Shown here piece by piece: positions 50,692-59,120 of a stretch of 64,000 nucleotides of DNA. This stretch comes from Bacteroidales bacterium (GTDB lineage: Bacteria > Bacteroidota > Bacteroidia > Bacteroidales > UBA3824). Below the pieces are notes generated by a model. That model had not been told where the DNA came from. It saw nothing but the letters and a program-made list of their open reading frames with translations, and did no database searches. Numbering within the stretch: position 1 is the stretch's first letter; every line of letters starts with the position of its first letter. The DNA is taken from assembly GCA_017417315.1 (NCBI GenBank), contig JAFPZK010000053.1, forward strand, positions 248,001 through 312,000. The letters are read 5' to 3'. A program made the translations under genes and the position numbers.

Positions 50692-52950
50692 ATGAAGAAC
50701 AATTTTAAACATATAGCCCTTGTGGTGGTTGCGATTCTGATTTTTTACGTCGGGGTAGCCTCCTTTTTGTTATATTCTGATTATCAGTATTCTTTGGATA
50801 AGACAGTAAAAACTTCCGACAATTACAGCGTTCAAAAAGCCGGTCAGATAGTTTCTCATATTGACCTTAATATTGCTAATGCTGCCGTCCTGAGTGATAT
50901 GCTTGCTTCCGCAAAAGAAAAATACGACACAAAAATATCTTCTTTTGTAGAGCAGAGTCTTAAAAATTTTATAACTGACAACAGCGACGTACTTTCGGTA
51001 ACCGTTACTTGGGAACTCTCCGAAATGGATAAACTATGGAACAAGCCTTGTGGAAGAATTGTTGAAAAATGTTATATGAAGGACGGTTTGGCGGCTTTTG
51101 TCCGCGATACGGTGGACAGAGACGGAGAATATGTTTCGGAAAATTATTCGCAGATGAAAAACGGTACGACACATGTTTTGTTTACCGACCCTTATTTGAA
51201 CACTTCTGATTATGTATCAAGGTCTGAGGCAAAATATTGTTTTGCGGTTGCAACGCGCATTATGACCGACGGAAGATTTATCGGAACGGTTATGCTTGAA
51301 CTTCAACTCTCTGATTTATACACACTTTTGGAGAATATGCCTTTGGATTATGCCGGAAAACCTTTTCTTGTTGCCGACAACGGGAAAATTTACGGTCATC
51401 GAAACCCAGCTCTTGACGGTACTCTGTTTTTAGATGCTTATTCGGGTATAGACAAAAACGATGAAATAATAAAAGTTTTGAATGACGGTATTATGGGTAG
51501 TTCGGAATATGCTGATTCGGTGCGTGTTACGCTTATTCCTATGTACGTCAGAGAAAATGGCAGACCTTGGACTTTTGTTTCGGAGGTTTCGTTGCCGAGA
51601 GTTTTCAAACAGTCGGCACGCAGGGTGGCTCCGTTTATTTTCTTGTCGTTTTTGGGAATTATGGCGATGGCGTTGTTTACGTTGTTTTTCGTAAAGCGCA
51701 ACACTTCGCCTCTGAAACATGTTGCTGAGGTTTTAGGTTTTGTTGACAAAGGCGAATATGACAAAATTCAGAAATTGTCGTCAACGGACGATGAAATTCA
51801 AGAGTGTTATGAGGTTGTTAACACTCTTGCTGACAAGATTTCGAAAACGACGGCTTTTGCTAACAGTATCGGTAGGGGAGACCTTAATGAAAAATATAAT
51901 ATAACCAATCCTAACGGTTTAGACCTCGCACTGTTAGACATGCAGAAAAACCTTATCCGCGCCCGTAAGGAAGAAGAAAACCGAAAGGTGGAAAACGAAA
52001 AACTTTCATGGTCTCAAAACGGTCTTGCGCAGTTAGGAGAATACCTTCGTATGAACAATGCCGACATCGGAGAATTTGCGTACAATGTCGTAAGTTTTCT
52101 TGTAAAATATATGGGTGCGCTTCAAGGCGGGCTTTTTGTTACTGAGGAGCAGGACGGTACAAAATATTTGGATTTGAAAGCCGCATACGCTTTTGACCGT
52201 AAAAAACAATTGGAAAGCAGGGTTCAGTTCGGAGAGTCGCTTGTAGGACGTTGTGCGATAGAAGGAAAATCTATTTTTTTAACTGACGTGCCTGACGGTT
52301 ATCTTTATATTACTTCGGGTTTGGGCGAAAACAAGCCTTCATGTATTCTTCTCGTGCCGTTGAAATTTGAAGACGAGGTTCACGGCGTTATCGAAATTGC
52401 TTCCCTGAAAATGGTGGAAGAGTATCAGAGATTTTTTCTTGACAACGTTGCCGAGCGTATCGCTTCAACAATTTCTAACATCAAGAAAAATATTAACACG
52501 GCAGAACTTTTGGAAAAATTCCGTACTCAGTCCGATGCTTTGGCTGTCAGAGAAAAAGAAATCGAAAAATCTTACAAAGACATAAAACGTTCAAAAGACG
52601 AAATCAAACTCAACGAACTTGAAACCGAAGCAATTTTGGAGGTTCTTTCTCAAAGTTGTATCATTATGCGTTATGACACCGGCGGTATGGTTACGGATTT
52701 GAGGGATTTAACTCTTGAAGTTACGGGTTATAAACGCTCGGACATCGTAGGACATTATCTTAAAGAGATTCTTGCTCTTACGAAAAACGATATGGACAAC
52801 TTTGACGTATTTTGGAACGAGATTATTCAGGGCGTTAAAAAGACGAGAAAGTTTACTCGCGGCGAAACCCTTTACAAAGAGACGTTTACGCTTATAACCG
52901 ACGAGTACGGAAGACCTTATAAAGTTATCAGTATTGCCGTGCCGGTGTAG
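50692..52950 (+). CDS. Cache-HAMP-GAF-PAS transmembrane sensor without output kinase domain
   Basis: 752-aa sensor. TM1 (about 8-28), a large periplasmic Cache-type domain (about 35-305), TM2 (about 310-332) and a HAMP-like region (about 335-430) come first. A coiled coil and GAF domain (about 450-600, with VQFGESLVGRCAIEGKSIFL and ILLVPLKFEDEVHGVIEIAS) follow, then another coiled coil (600-640) and a C-terminal PAS domain (about 640-752). There is no histidine kinase, cyclase or MA domain. The GAF closely resembles that of the CheB-linked GAF protein at 18826. It may feed the neighbouring cyclase-HD enzyme or an unlinked partner. Confidence 0.85.
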   Translation: MKNNFKHIALVVVAILIFYVGVASFLLYSDYQYSLDKTVKTSDNYSVQKAGQIVSHIDLNIANAAVLSDMLASAKEKYDTKISSFVEQSLKNFITDNSDVLSVTVTWELSEMDKLWNKPCGRIVEKCYMKDGLAAFVRDTVDRDGEYVSENYSQMKNGTTHVLFTDPYLNTSDYVSRSEAKYCFAVATRIMTDGRFIGTVMLELQLSDLYTLLENMPLDYAGKPFLVADNGKIYGHRNPALDGTLFLDAYSGIDKNDEIIKVLNDGIMGSSEYADSVRVTLIPMYVRENGRPWTFVSEVSLPRVFKQSARRVAPFIFLSFLGIMAMALFTLFFVKRNTSPLKHVAEVLGFVDKGEYDKIQKLSSTDDEIQECYEVVNTLADKISKTTAFANSIGRGDLNEKYNITNPNGLDLALLDMQKNLIRARKEEENRKVENEKLSWSQNGLAQLGEYLRMNNADIGEFAYNVVSFLVKYMGALQGGLFVTEEQDGTKYLDLKAAYAFDRKKQLESRVQFGESLVGRCAIEGKSIFLTDVPDGYLYITSGLGENKPSCILLVPLKFEDEVHGVIEIASLKMVEEYQRFFLDNVAERIASTISNIKKNINTAELLEKFRTQSDALAVREKEIEKSYKDIKRSKDEIKLNELETEAILEVLSQSCIIMRYDTGGMVTDLRDLTLEVTGYKRSDIVGHYLKEILALTKNDMDNFDVFWNEIIQGVKKTRKFTRGETLYKETFTLITDEYGRPYKVISIAVPV

Positions 52951-52966
52951 GAGGGGGGTGAAGAAA

Positions 52967-54895
52967 ATGTCGCTGAAAAAAATATTACAACTTCCGATTA
53001 TGCAATACGCGGTAAATTATTTTGCCGCGTTTGCTTTGTTTTTTATATGCAGAGTAATTTTTGTAGTTGCTAACCAAAATATTTACGGCGAAATTGATTT
53101 TTCGCACTATCTGACACTTTTTGGCGGCGGAATGAAATACGATTTCGCTGCAATTTTTTACTTGACGGCGGTAAGTTTGGTGATGATGATTTTGCCGTTT
53201 AAATTCGCTTTTAACGAAACATACAGAAAAATTGCAAAATATTTTTTCGTAATTCCGGTTTCGCTCGGCATTTTTGCGAATATTTTTGATGCGGCGTTTT
53301 TCCCGTTTAATGCGCGGCGTACTAACTTCTCGTTTTTCAGGGAGTTTTCTAACGAGAATAATCTTTTCGGAATATTTTTTAAAGGGCTTTTTGACTATTG
53401 GTATTTGACGCTTGCGGCGGCGGTTTTAATCTTTTTGCTCGTCAAGTATTATTATAATCCTAAGGTTTCAGACCCTTTAATTAAAAAATACAGTCTAAAA
53501 ATTTTGCCGTTGACGTTGCTTTTCATTTATTTCTTTTTGGCCGGTGTACGCGGCAGTTTTTTTATTGATGCTGACCACCGCCCGATGAATATGAACAACG
53601 CTAACGAGTACATTAAAAAAAGTAACGAATCGGCAATCGTCTTAAACACACCTTATTGTATACTCCGTACCTCAGGTGATGTTTCGTTTTCTGACCCTAA
53701 GTATTTTCAGGCGGACGAGTTGGAGAAAATTTATTCGCCGCTTCACGAGCCGAAACCTCAGGGCGAGTTTAAACCGATGAATGTTGTCATATTGATTTTA
53801 GAAAGTTTCGGTAAGGAATATTCCGGCTTTTTTAACGGTAATGAAGGTTATACGCCGTTTCTTGATTCGCTTTATCAAAACGGCTTGACGTTCAGACATT
53901 CGTTTGCAACGGGCAGAAAATCCATCGACGCAATGCCGAGCATTTTGGCAGGGATTCCGTATCTGACCGACCATTTCTTTATGGGAATGTATTCAAACAA
54001 CAAAGTCAACAGCATTGCAACACTTTTGAAGTCAAAAGGCTATTATTCTGCGTTTTATCACGGTGCGCCAAACGGAAGCATGGGCTTTTTGCATTTTTCG
54101 CGGCTTGCGGGCTTTGATGATTATTTCGGCATGACGGAGTACTGCAACGACAGCCGTTTTGGTGCGATGAACGATTTTGACGGTCATTGGGCTATTTGGG
54201 ACGAGGAGTTTTTGCAGTTTTACGCCAAAAGTATGGACGAAATTCCGCAACCTTTTGTTACAGCGTGTTTTACGGCGACCTCACACAATCCTTTCCGTAT
54301 TCCTGAAAAATATAAAGAGCGTTTTCAGGAAGGTCCTCAACCGATAACAAAGTGCATTCAGTATACCGACAACGCTATACGCGAGTTTTTTAACGCGGTG
54401 AAAAAATATCCGTGGTATGAAAACACGCTTTTTGTCATCACTGCCGACCATACAAACCAGACTTTGAGCCGTGAATATACGACCGACAGAAACGTTTTTA
54501 AAGTTCCGATTTTGTTTTATCAAGAAGGCGGTATTAAAAAACTCTCTGACAAACTCTTTTGTCAGACCGACATTACGCCGACGGTTTTGGATTATTTGAA
54601 TTTTGACAAGCCGTATATTGCTTTCGGCAATTCGTATTTTTCCGAGTCCGACACTTTGGGTTACGTGGTGAATTTTAGCGAACCGCTGTATCAGATTTCT
54701 ATGGAAAAATATTTTTTGCAGTTTGACGGAAAGCAAGAGACAGGCTTTTTTATCCCCGGCGAAGACGTCTTTTTAACGCACAACTTAATGGGTCAGTTTC
54801 CCGAGGAAGAAGGAAAAATGTTGAACCTCTTAAAGGCTGAAATTCAACAATATCACAAGCGAATGATAGAAAATAATTTAACTGTAAAAGAATAA
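52967..54895 (+). CDS. LtaS-like sulfatase-superfamily phosphotransferase, membrane-anchored
   Basis: 642-aa protein with five N-terminal transmembrane helices (about residues 5-200) and an extracytoplasmic alkaline-phosphatase-fold domain resembling lipoteichoic acid synthase and related phosphoglycerol/phosphoethanolamine transferases. Metal/catalytic blocks are VILILESFGKEYSGF, the nucleophile region TGRKSIDAMPSILAG and ITADHTNQT. I start at the ATG at 52967; GTG at 52958 also follows an unusual AGGAGG-like run (52949-52956). Its last 53 coding bases are duplicated at 56371-56423, so its present C-terminus (LTVKE) was probably altered when the ATPase cassette inserted. Confidence 0.85.
   Translation: MSLKKILQLPIMQYAVNYFAAFALFFICRVIFVVANQNIYGEIDFSHYLTLFGGGMKYDFAAIFYLTAVSLVMMILPFKFAFNETYRKIAKYFFVIPVSLGIFANIFDAAFFPFNARRTNFSFFREFSNENNLFGIFFKGLFDYWYLTLAAAVLIFLLVKYYYNPKVSDPLIKKYSLKILPLTLLFIYFFLAGVRGSFFIDADHRPMNMNNANEYIKKSNESAIVLNTPYCILRTSGDVSFSDPKYFQADELEKIYSPLHEPKPQGEFKPMNVVILILESFGKEYSGFFNGNEGYTPFLDSLYQNGLTFRHSFATGRKSIDAMPSILAGIPYLTDHFFMGMYSNNKVNSIATLLKSKGYYSAFYHGAPNGSMGFLHFSRLAGFDDYFGMTEYCNDSRFGAMNDFDGHWAIWDEEFLQFYAKSMDEIPQPFVTACFTATSHNPFRIPEKYKERFQEGPQPITKCIQYTDNAIREFFNAVKKYPWYENTLFVITADHTNQTLSREYTTDRNVFKVPILFYQEGGIKKLSDKLFCQTDITPTVLDYLNFDKPYIAFGNSYFSESDTLGYVVNFSEPLYQISMEKYFLQFDGKQETGFFIPGEDVFLTHNLMGQFPEEEGKMLNLLKAEIQQYHKRMIENNLTVKE
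54837..54889 (+). repeat. Left 53-bp direct repeat flanking the ATPase cassette
   Basis: Identical over 53 bp to 56371-56423; with one mismatch the match extends upstream by 7 bp (TTAAAG plus one base). This copy encodes the end of the LtaS-like protein (EIQQYHKRMIENNLTVK). Confidence 0.95.
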
Positions 54896-54909
54896 GCAAT
54901 TAAAACATT

Positions 54910-54992
54910 TTGCGGAAAGTGCAGATTTTTGGTAAAAAAAATTGCGGAAAGTGCAGATTTCGGGTGAAAAGATTTTGCGCTGAAAATTATTT
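54910..54992 (+). repeat. Tandem direct repeats (iterons) upstream of the 55-kb DUF4143 ATPase gene
   Basis: Two identical 19-bp cores TTGCGGAAAGTGCAGATTT at 54910-54928 and 54942-54960 (32 bp apart). A degenerate third (TTGCGCTGAAAATTATTTT) starts at 54975, 33 bp further on, and overlaps the -33 promoter element. The spacers TTGGTAAAAAAAA and CGGGTGAAAAGATT resemble the spacer at the 63.6-kb locus. Confidence 0.9.
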
Positions 54993-55004
54993 TTTGTACT
55001 TTTG
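54974..55004 (+). promoter_or_regulatory. Consensus promoter of the 55-kb ATPase gene
   Basis: TTTG (54974-54977), 19-bp spacer, TACTTTTG (54997-55004): exact match to the Bacteroidota promoter. The -33 element coincides with the start of the degenerate third iteron. The ATG is at 55035. Confidence 0.8.
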
Positions 55005-55034
55005 TTCCGAAAAAAACAATCAGTTGCATTAATT

Positions 55035-56363
55035 ATGGTATTCAAACGCAAATTATATGACGAAATGCTTCGCTGGAAAGCGGAATTATCGGATAAATAC
55101 GCACTTCTGATAAAAGGTGCGAGGCGTGTCGGTAAGTCCACCTTAGTGGAGGAATTTGCAAAAAATGAGTACGATTCATACATACTTATAGATTTTTCCG
55201 TTTCTTCCGAAGAAATGGACGGCTTATTTGACAATATGCGCGACTTGAACTATTTCTTCTTCCGTCTGCAAAATATCTTCCAAGTAACGTTGTACCAACG
55301 CCGGTCGGTAATCATCTTTGACGAAGTGCAACTCCAGCCTTTGGCACGTCAAGCCATAAAGCACCTTGTAAAAGACGGAAGGTACGATTATATTGAAACA
55401 GGTTCGCTTCTTACTCTCAAAAAGAATGTCAAAAACATCGTGATACCGAGCGAAGAACACCGCCTTACGCTCTATCCGATGGACTACGAAGAGTTTAGGT
55501 GGGCGTTAGGCGACCAAGTGTCAGCGGATTTTCTAAAACAAGCATTTGAGATGAAACGTCCGGCTGGAGATGCCGTACACCGCAAATGGATGCGCGACCT
55601 CAGGCTTTATATGATAATAGGCGGTATGCCTCAGTCTGTTGATACATATCTGAAAACCAATAATTTGCAGCAAGTTGACACTATCAAGCGCAAAATTCTT
55701 GAACTATACGATGATGATTTTCGCAAAATCGACCCGTCAGGAACGGCATCGCTGGTTTTCCGTAACATTCCGTCGCAACTCTCGAAACATGCCTCAATGC
55801 TCAAAATAGAATCCGCTACCAACAGCAGGGCTACCGCAAACACACCCGCAATAATTGCCGACATGATAGACAGCATGGTACTGACACCGGCATACCATTG
55901 TACAGACCCGCACGTAGGTATGGGTCTGACCAAAGCCCCCGAAAAATTCAAAATGTTCATTAATGACACGGGGTTGTTCATTACATTATGCTTTTGGGAC
56001 AAGGGGATTACAGAAAATGTCATTTATAACCAACTTCTTGCGGACAAACTTGATGCTAATCTTGGTTATATTTACGAAAACCTCGTTGCCCAAATGCTAA
56101 GAACTGCCGGATATGAACTATATTATTACACATTCCCTGACGATAACAAGCACAACTATGAAGTGGATTTCTTGCTTTCGTCGGGCAACAAACTGCTGCC
56201 CATCGAAGTAAAGTCGTCCGGCTACAAGACTCACAAATCCTTAGACGAATTTTGTAGGAAATACTCATCGCGAATATCCCGACGCATATTGTTATATACC
56301 AAAGATTATCACAAAGACGGAGAAACGGTTTGCCTGCCCGTTTATTTCACGCCGTTTTTGTAA
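55035..56363 (+). CDS. COG1373-type ATPase (AAA_14-DUF4143) with PD-(D/E)XK-like C-terminus, mobile copy
   Basis: 442-aa protein; the ATG at 55035 follows the promoter and begins the family pattern MVFKRKLYDEMLRWK. The P-loop is GARRVGKST (28-36), Walker B is SVIIFDEVQ (91-99), and the sensor motif is YIETGSLLTL. DUF4143 region: MIIGGMPQSVDTYL, ELYDDDFRKI, TDPHVGMGLT and FINDTGLF. The C-terminal nuclease-like triad is D378...E391-x-K393 (YEVDFL, LPIEVK). It belongs to the same subfamily as the pseudogene at 63.7 kb and is more distant from the 36.5-kb copy. By eye its codons are less AT-rich than those of its neighbours (not counted). Confidence 0.88.
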   Translation: MVFKRKLYDEMLRWKAELSDKYALLIKGARRVGKSTLVEEFAKNEYDSYILIDFSVSSEEMDGLFDNMRDLNYFFFRLQNIFQVTLYQRRSVIIFDEVQLQPLARQAIKHLVKDGRYDYIETGSLLTLKKNVKNIVIPSEEHRLTLYPMDYEEFRWALGDQVSADFLKQAFEMKRPAGDAVHRKWMRDLRLYMIIGGMPQSVDTYLKTNNLQQVDTIKRKILELYDDDFRKIDPSGTASLVFRNIPSQLSKHASMLKIESATNSRATANTPAIIADMIDSMVLTPAYHCTDPHVGMGLTKAPEKFKMFINDTGLFITLCFWDKGITENVIYNQLLADKLDANLGYIYENLVAQMLRTAGYELYYYTFPDDNKHNYEVDFLLSSGNKLLPIEVKSSGYKTHKSLDEFCRKYSSRISRRILLYTKDYHKDGETVCLPVYFTPFL

Positions 56364-56370
56364 TTAAAGA

Positions 56371-56423
56371 CTGAAATTCAACAATATCACAAGCGAATGA
56401 TAGAAAATAATTTAACTGTAAAA
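56371..56423 (+). repeat. Right 53-bp direct repeat flanking the ATPase cassette
   Basis: Duplicate of 54837-54889, ending one base before the ATG of the YejM-like gene. Read in the LtaS-like frame it continues KNEK and a stop overlapping that ATG, suggesting this copy preserves the original gene junction. Confidence 0.95.
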
Positions 56424-56424
56424 A

Positions 56425-58239
56425 ATGAAAAATAAAATAAGAAAAACTTTTGATTGTTATTTACTTGCAACAAGTGTTTTATCATTGATTTTTATAATTA
56501 CGACCGCTATGAATTGCGGCGTGAAAATTACTTTTTATTCGTTGCTTTATATTATTGCTTCTTCTGTTTGTCACGGAGCGGTAGTTATGTTACTTCCGAC
56601 AATAATCACTTTTCCGCTGAGATTTTTGTTTAGAAACAGCAATATTACTGACACTGTTTTTGCAGTTTTGACAGCCTTGATAGAAATTGTCATCATAATT
56701 GATTATTTTGTTTTTGCGTTTTACAGATACCATATCAACGGCTTTGTTTGGGGACTTTTGACAGGTCCTGCTGCGGGACAGATTTTTGTTTTTGATGGTT
56801 GGGTTGTTTTTAAGTGTGTTGTCGGTGCGTTAATTATAATAGTAGCGAATATTTTTATTATTAATAAGTTAAACGGATTTATTTCAAGAGTTAGTTTAAG
56901 AATTCCGCTTTTTACGCTTTTGTTTTTTGTTTTGACTGCAAATTGTATGCACGCATACGGAGCGGCAACATTGAATTCTGATGTCATAAAATGTACTGAG
57001 GCTATTCCGTATTATTTCCCGATACAGTCAAACAGTCTTTTGAAACGTCTCGGACTTGTTGATTCTAAGAAAATTGAAGCAGCAAGGGCGGGTAGCGGAG
57101 ATTTAAATTATCCGAAGGCTGAACTTCAATGGAATGATTCCATAACACCGCCTAACATCATTTTTATAATGATTGACGCTTGGAACAGGCGGACTTTCAA
57201 TGAAGACAATACGCCGAATTTAGAAAAATTTTCTAAAAAATGTGTCTATTATTCTGACCATGTAAGTGCGAGCAACGGTACTCAGGGCAGTCTTTTTTCT
57301 ATTTTTACGTCATTGTCCTCGTATTATTGGCAGGATTTTGAGATGAATACAATCAATCCCGTCTTTGTTGACCGACTTAAAAAACTCGGTTACGATGTTA
57401 AAACGTTTCCGGGCGCGACCTTGCGCAGTCCGGCTTTTGACCGTGTTTTGCTGCATGAATTTCCCGATATTAACACCGATACCGAGGGTAAAACCGTTTA
57501 TGACAGGGATTGTAATTTGACGGCTGGTTTTGTTAATTTTCTTGACGGTGCAGCCTCAGACAAGCCTTTTTTTGCATGGCTTTTTTATGACCTTGCCCAT
57601 TCGTATGAAATGCCGAAAGAAAGACTTTGGAAATACCGTCCTACTTGGGAATTTGCCGATTATACTTTACTTTCGGCTGATATGAATCCCGAACCGTATT
57701 TCAATCTTTACCGAAATGCCGTTTATCAAGCCGATTCGCTTGTCGGAATTGTTTTGAACAAAATTCAGGAAAAAGACCTTTTGAAAAATTCGATTATCGT
57801 AATTTGCGGCGACCACGGGCAGGAGTTCAACGATAACGGGAAGAATTTTTGGGGACATAACGGCAATTTTTCTGATGTTCAAATCGGGACAAATTTGCTT
57901 TGGTATTCGCCGGATTCAGAGCCTAAAACCGTGAAATACAGGACTTCGCATTACGATATTTGTCCGACGATTTTAAAAAGTTATCTCGGATTGAAAAACT
58001 CGATAGCAGATTTTGGTATAGGTAAAATGCTGACAGATAGTACTTTGCGTGATTGGCTTTTGGTTGGTAGCAGGGATAATTTTGCGTTTCTTCACAAAAA
58101 TCATATCTACGAAAAACGTCCTTCGGGGTATTTTTTTGCGACAGATGTTCATTTGAACGAACTGCCGCAAGATTCAATAGACTATAACGTTTTGAACGAA
58201 AAAATCAGAGAGATCGGAAGTTTTTATAAAGGAAATTAA
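56425..58239 (+). CDS. YejM/PbgA-like inner-membrane sulfatase-superfamily protein
   Basis: 604-aa protein with five transmembrane helices (about residues 12-180) and a periplasmic alkaline-phosphatase-fold domain (about 235-600). Blocks: IIFIMIDAWNRRTFN (metal Asp), SNGTQGSLFSIFTSL (nucleophile Thr region), FFAWLFYDLAHSYEMP, and VICGDHGQEFNDNG. Membrane layout and the FYRYHINGFVWGLL segment resemble YejM/PbgA, which regulates LPS synthesis in enterobacteria; catalytic residues look retained here. It was probably coupled to the LtaS-like gene before the cassette inserted. The 3' end overlaps the convergent glycosyltransferase gene by 4 bp. Confidence 0.82.
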   Translation: MKNKIRKTFDCYLLATSVLSLIFIITTAMNCGVKITFYSLLYIIASSVCHGAVVMLLPTIITFPLRFLFRNSNITDTVFAVLTALIEIVIIIDYFVFAFYRYHINGFVWGLLTGPAAGQIFVFDGWVVFKCVVGALIIIVANIFIINKLNGFISRVSLRIPLFTLLFFVLTANCMHAYGAATLNSDVIKCTEAIPYYFPIQSNSLLKRLGLVDSKKIEAARAGSGDLNYPKAELQWNDSITPPNIIFIMIDAWNRRTFNEDNTPNLEKFSKKCVYYSDHVSASNGTQGSLFSIFTSLSSYYWQDFEMNTINPVFVDRLKKLGYDVKTFPGATLRSPAFDRVLLHEFPDINTDTEGKTVYDRDCNLTAGFVNFLDGAASDKPFFAWLFYDLAHSYEMPKERLWKYRPTWEFADYTLLSADMNPEPYFNLYRNAVYQADSLVGIVLNKIQEKDLLKNSIIVICGDHGQEFNDNGKNFWGHNGNFSDVQIGTNLLWYSPDSEPKTVKYRTSHYDICPTILKSYLGLKNSIADFGIGKMLTDSTLRDWLLVGSRDNFAFLHKNHIYEKRPSGYFFATDVHLNELPQDSIDYNVLNEKIREIGSFYKGN

Positions 58240-59108
58240 CTATTTGTGTTTACATAACTTTGCTTGTCGTCGGGAAAATATTTGTCGGCAAGTTTTTTTA
58301 TAGTCTTATTGGTTTTATGTTTTTTGATGTATATAGGAATTTGGTTTAGTTGTATTTCTGAAAATAATTGCAATTCAGTATCTAAATCAGCATTTGTAAA
58401 CAATGAGGTAAGAAGTAGTTGTTTTGCTTCGTTTATCCATTGCGGTTTGTTTGACCAATAGTGGGCAATGTACGGTTTTGAGGAGGTTAAATCCGATTTT
58501 TCTTTCAATGCGATGCTTAAAGAATATTGCTCTATAAATTCGGGGTCGACATTTTCCTCTAACATACCGTCGCATAGAGACAATGCTGTTGAAATTAGTT
58601 CGGATTTTTTTTCGGACGGAAGACCACAGACTCCGGCACACCACATGTCGTGTTTTTCTGAAATCGTAATATCGGCTATGTTTTTTCCTTTTAGTGTATT
58701 GAACAATCGTTTATGTTTATGCGTAGTTTTTGACGGGTGTCCTTCATTGCCGTCCATAAATGATTTTCCGTTTTTGATTTCTTGTTTTAATGCGGTGAAA
58801 TCTCCGTACAAAAAAGTATCACAATCTATATACAACATATCATCAGCGGGATAGAGTGTGCAGATAGTTTCTATGGCTTTTAGTTTGGTACGCCAAAAGA
58901 AATTATGTTTTCCTTTCCATTCCGTTATGCGTTTTTCATCTACCGGTATTATTTCTGCAAAATTAAGGTGATTGAAAAACTTCGGGTTGGAGGTTATGAT
59001 AACAATTCTGTCATCTTTTTGTAATTGTCTTTTAAAACTTAAAATCGAAAAATATGCTTGAACATATATGTCCGAATTTTCCCCGAGTATGTAATATAAG
59101 ATTGTCAT
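58236..59108 (-). CDS. Glycosyltransferase (GT8-like)
   Basis: 290-aa cytoplasmic glycosyltransferase of the GT-A fold. The metal-binding DxD is in DDMLYIDCDTFLYGD. Upstream KHNFFWRTKLKAIE and downstream DMWCAGVCGLP match the general family pattern of sugar-nucleotide transferases encoded in surface polysaccharide loci. The donor is not identifiable. Last gene of the minus-strand glycan operon, 12 bp after the GT2 gene. Confidence 0.75.
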   Translation of the reverse strand: MTILYYILGENSDIYVQAYFSILSFKRQLQKDDRIVIITSNPKFFNHLNFAEIIPVDEKRITEWKGKHNFFWRTKLKAIETICTLYPADDMLYIDCDTFLYGDFTALKQEIKNGKSFMDGNEGHPSKTTHKHKRLFNTLKGKNIADITISEKHDMWCAGVCGLPSEKKSELISTALSLCDGMLEENVDPEFIEQYSLSIALKEKSDLTSSKPYIAHYWSNKPQWINEAKQLLLTSLFTNADLDTELQLFSEIQLNQIPIYIKKHKTNKTIKKLADKYFPDDKQSYVNTNS

Positions 59109-59120
59109 GATTGTTGTTTT

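Larger units (their letters stand above)
54890..56370 (+). mobile_element. Inserted one-gene ATPase cassette bounded by 53-bp direct repeats
   Basis: About 1.48 kb between the two direct repeats, holding only the iterons, a promoter and the DUF4143 ATPase gene, whose stop codon (56361-56363) is 7 bp before the right repeat. Removing it plus one repeat restores an LtaS-like reading frame that ends LTVKNEK and overlaps the start of the YejM-like gene at 56425, a normal operon junction. No transposase, integrase or terminal inverted repeat is present. The insertion must be recent because the repeats remain identical. Confidence 0.8.

Noticed and set aside
52949..52960. Shine-Dalgarno-driven GTG start for the LtaS-like gene at 52958
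   Set aside because: The purine run resembles AGGAGG, but most genes here lack Shine-Dalgarno sites and the ATG at 52967 gives the same N-terminus three codons later; left as an alternative only.
54837..56423. IS-element target site duplication
   Set aside because: 53 bp is much longer than known IS duplications and there is no transposase or terminal inverted repeat between the copies.
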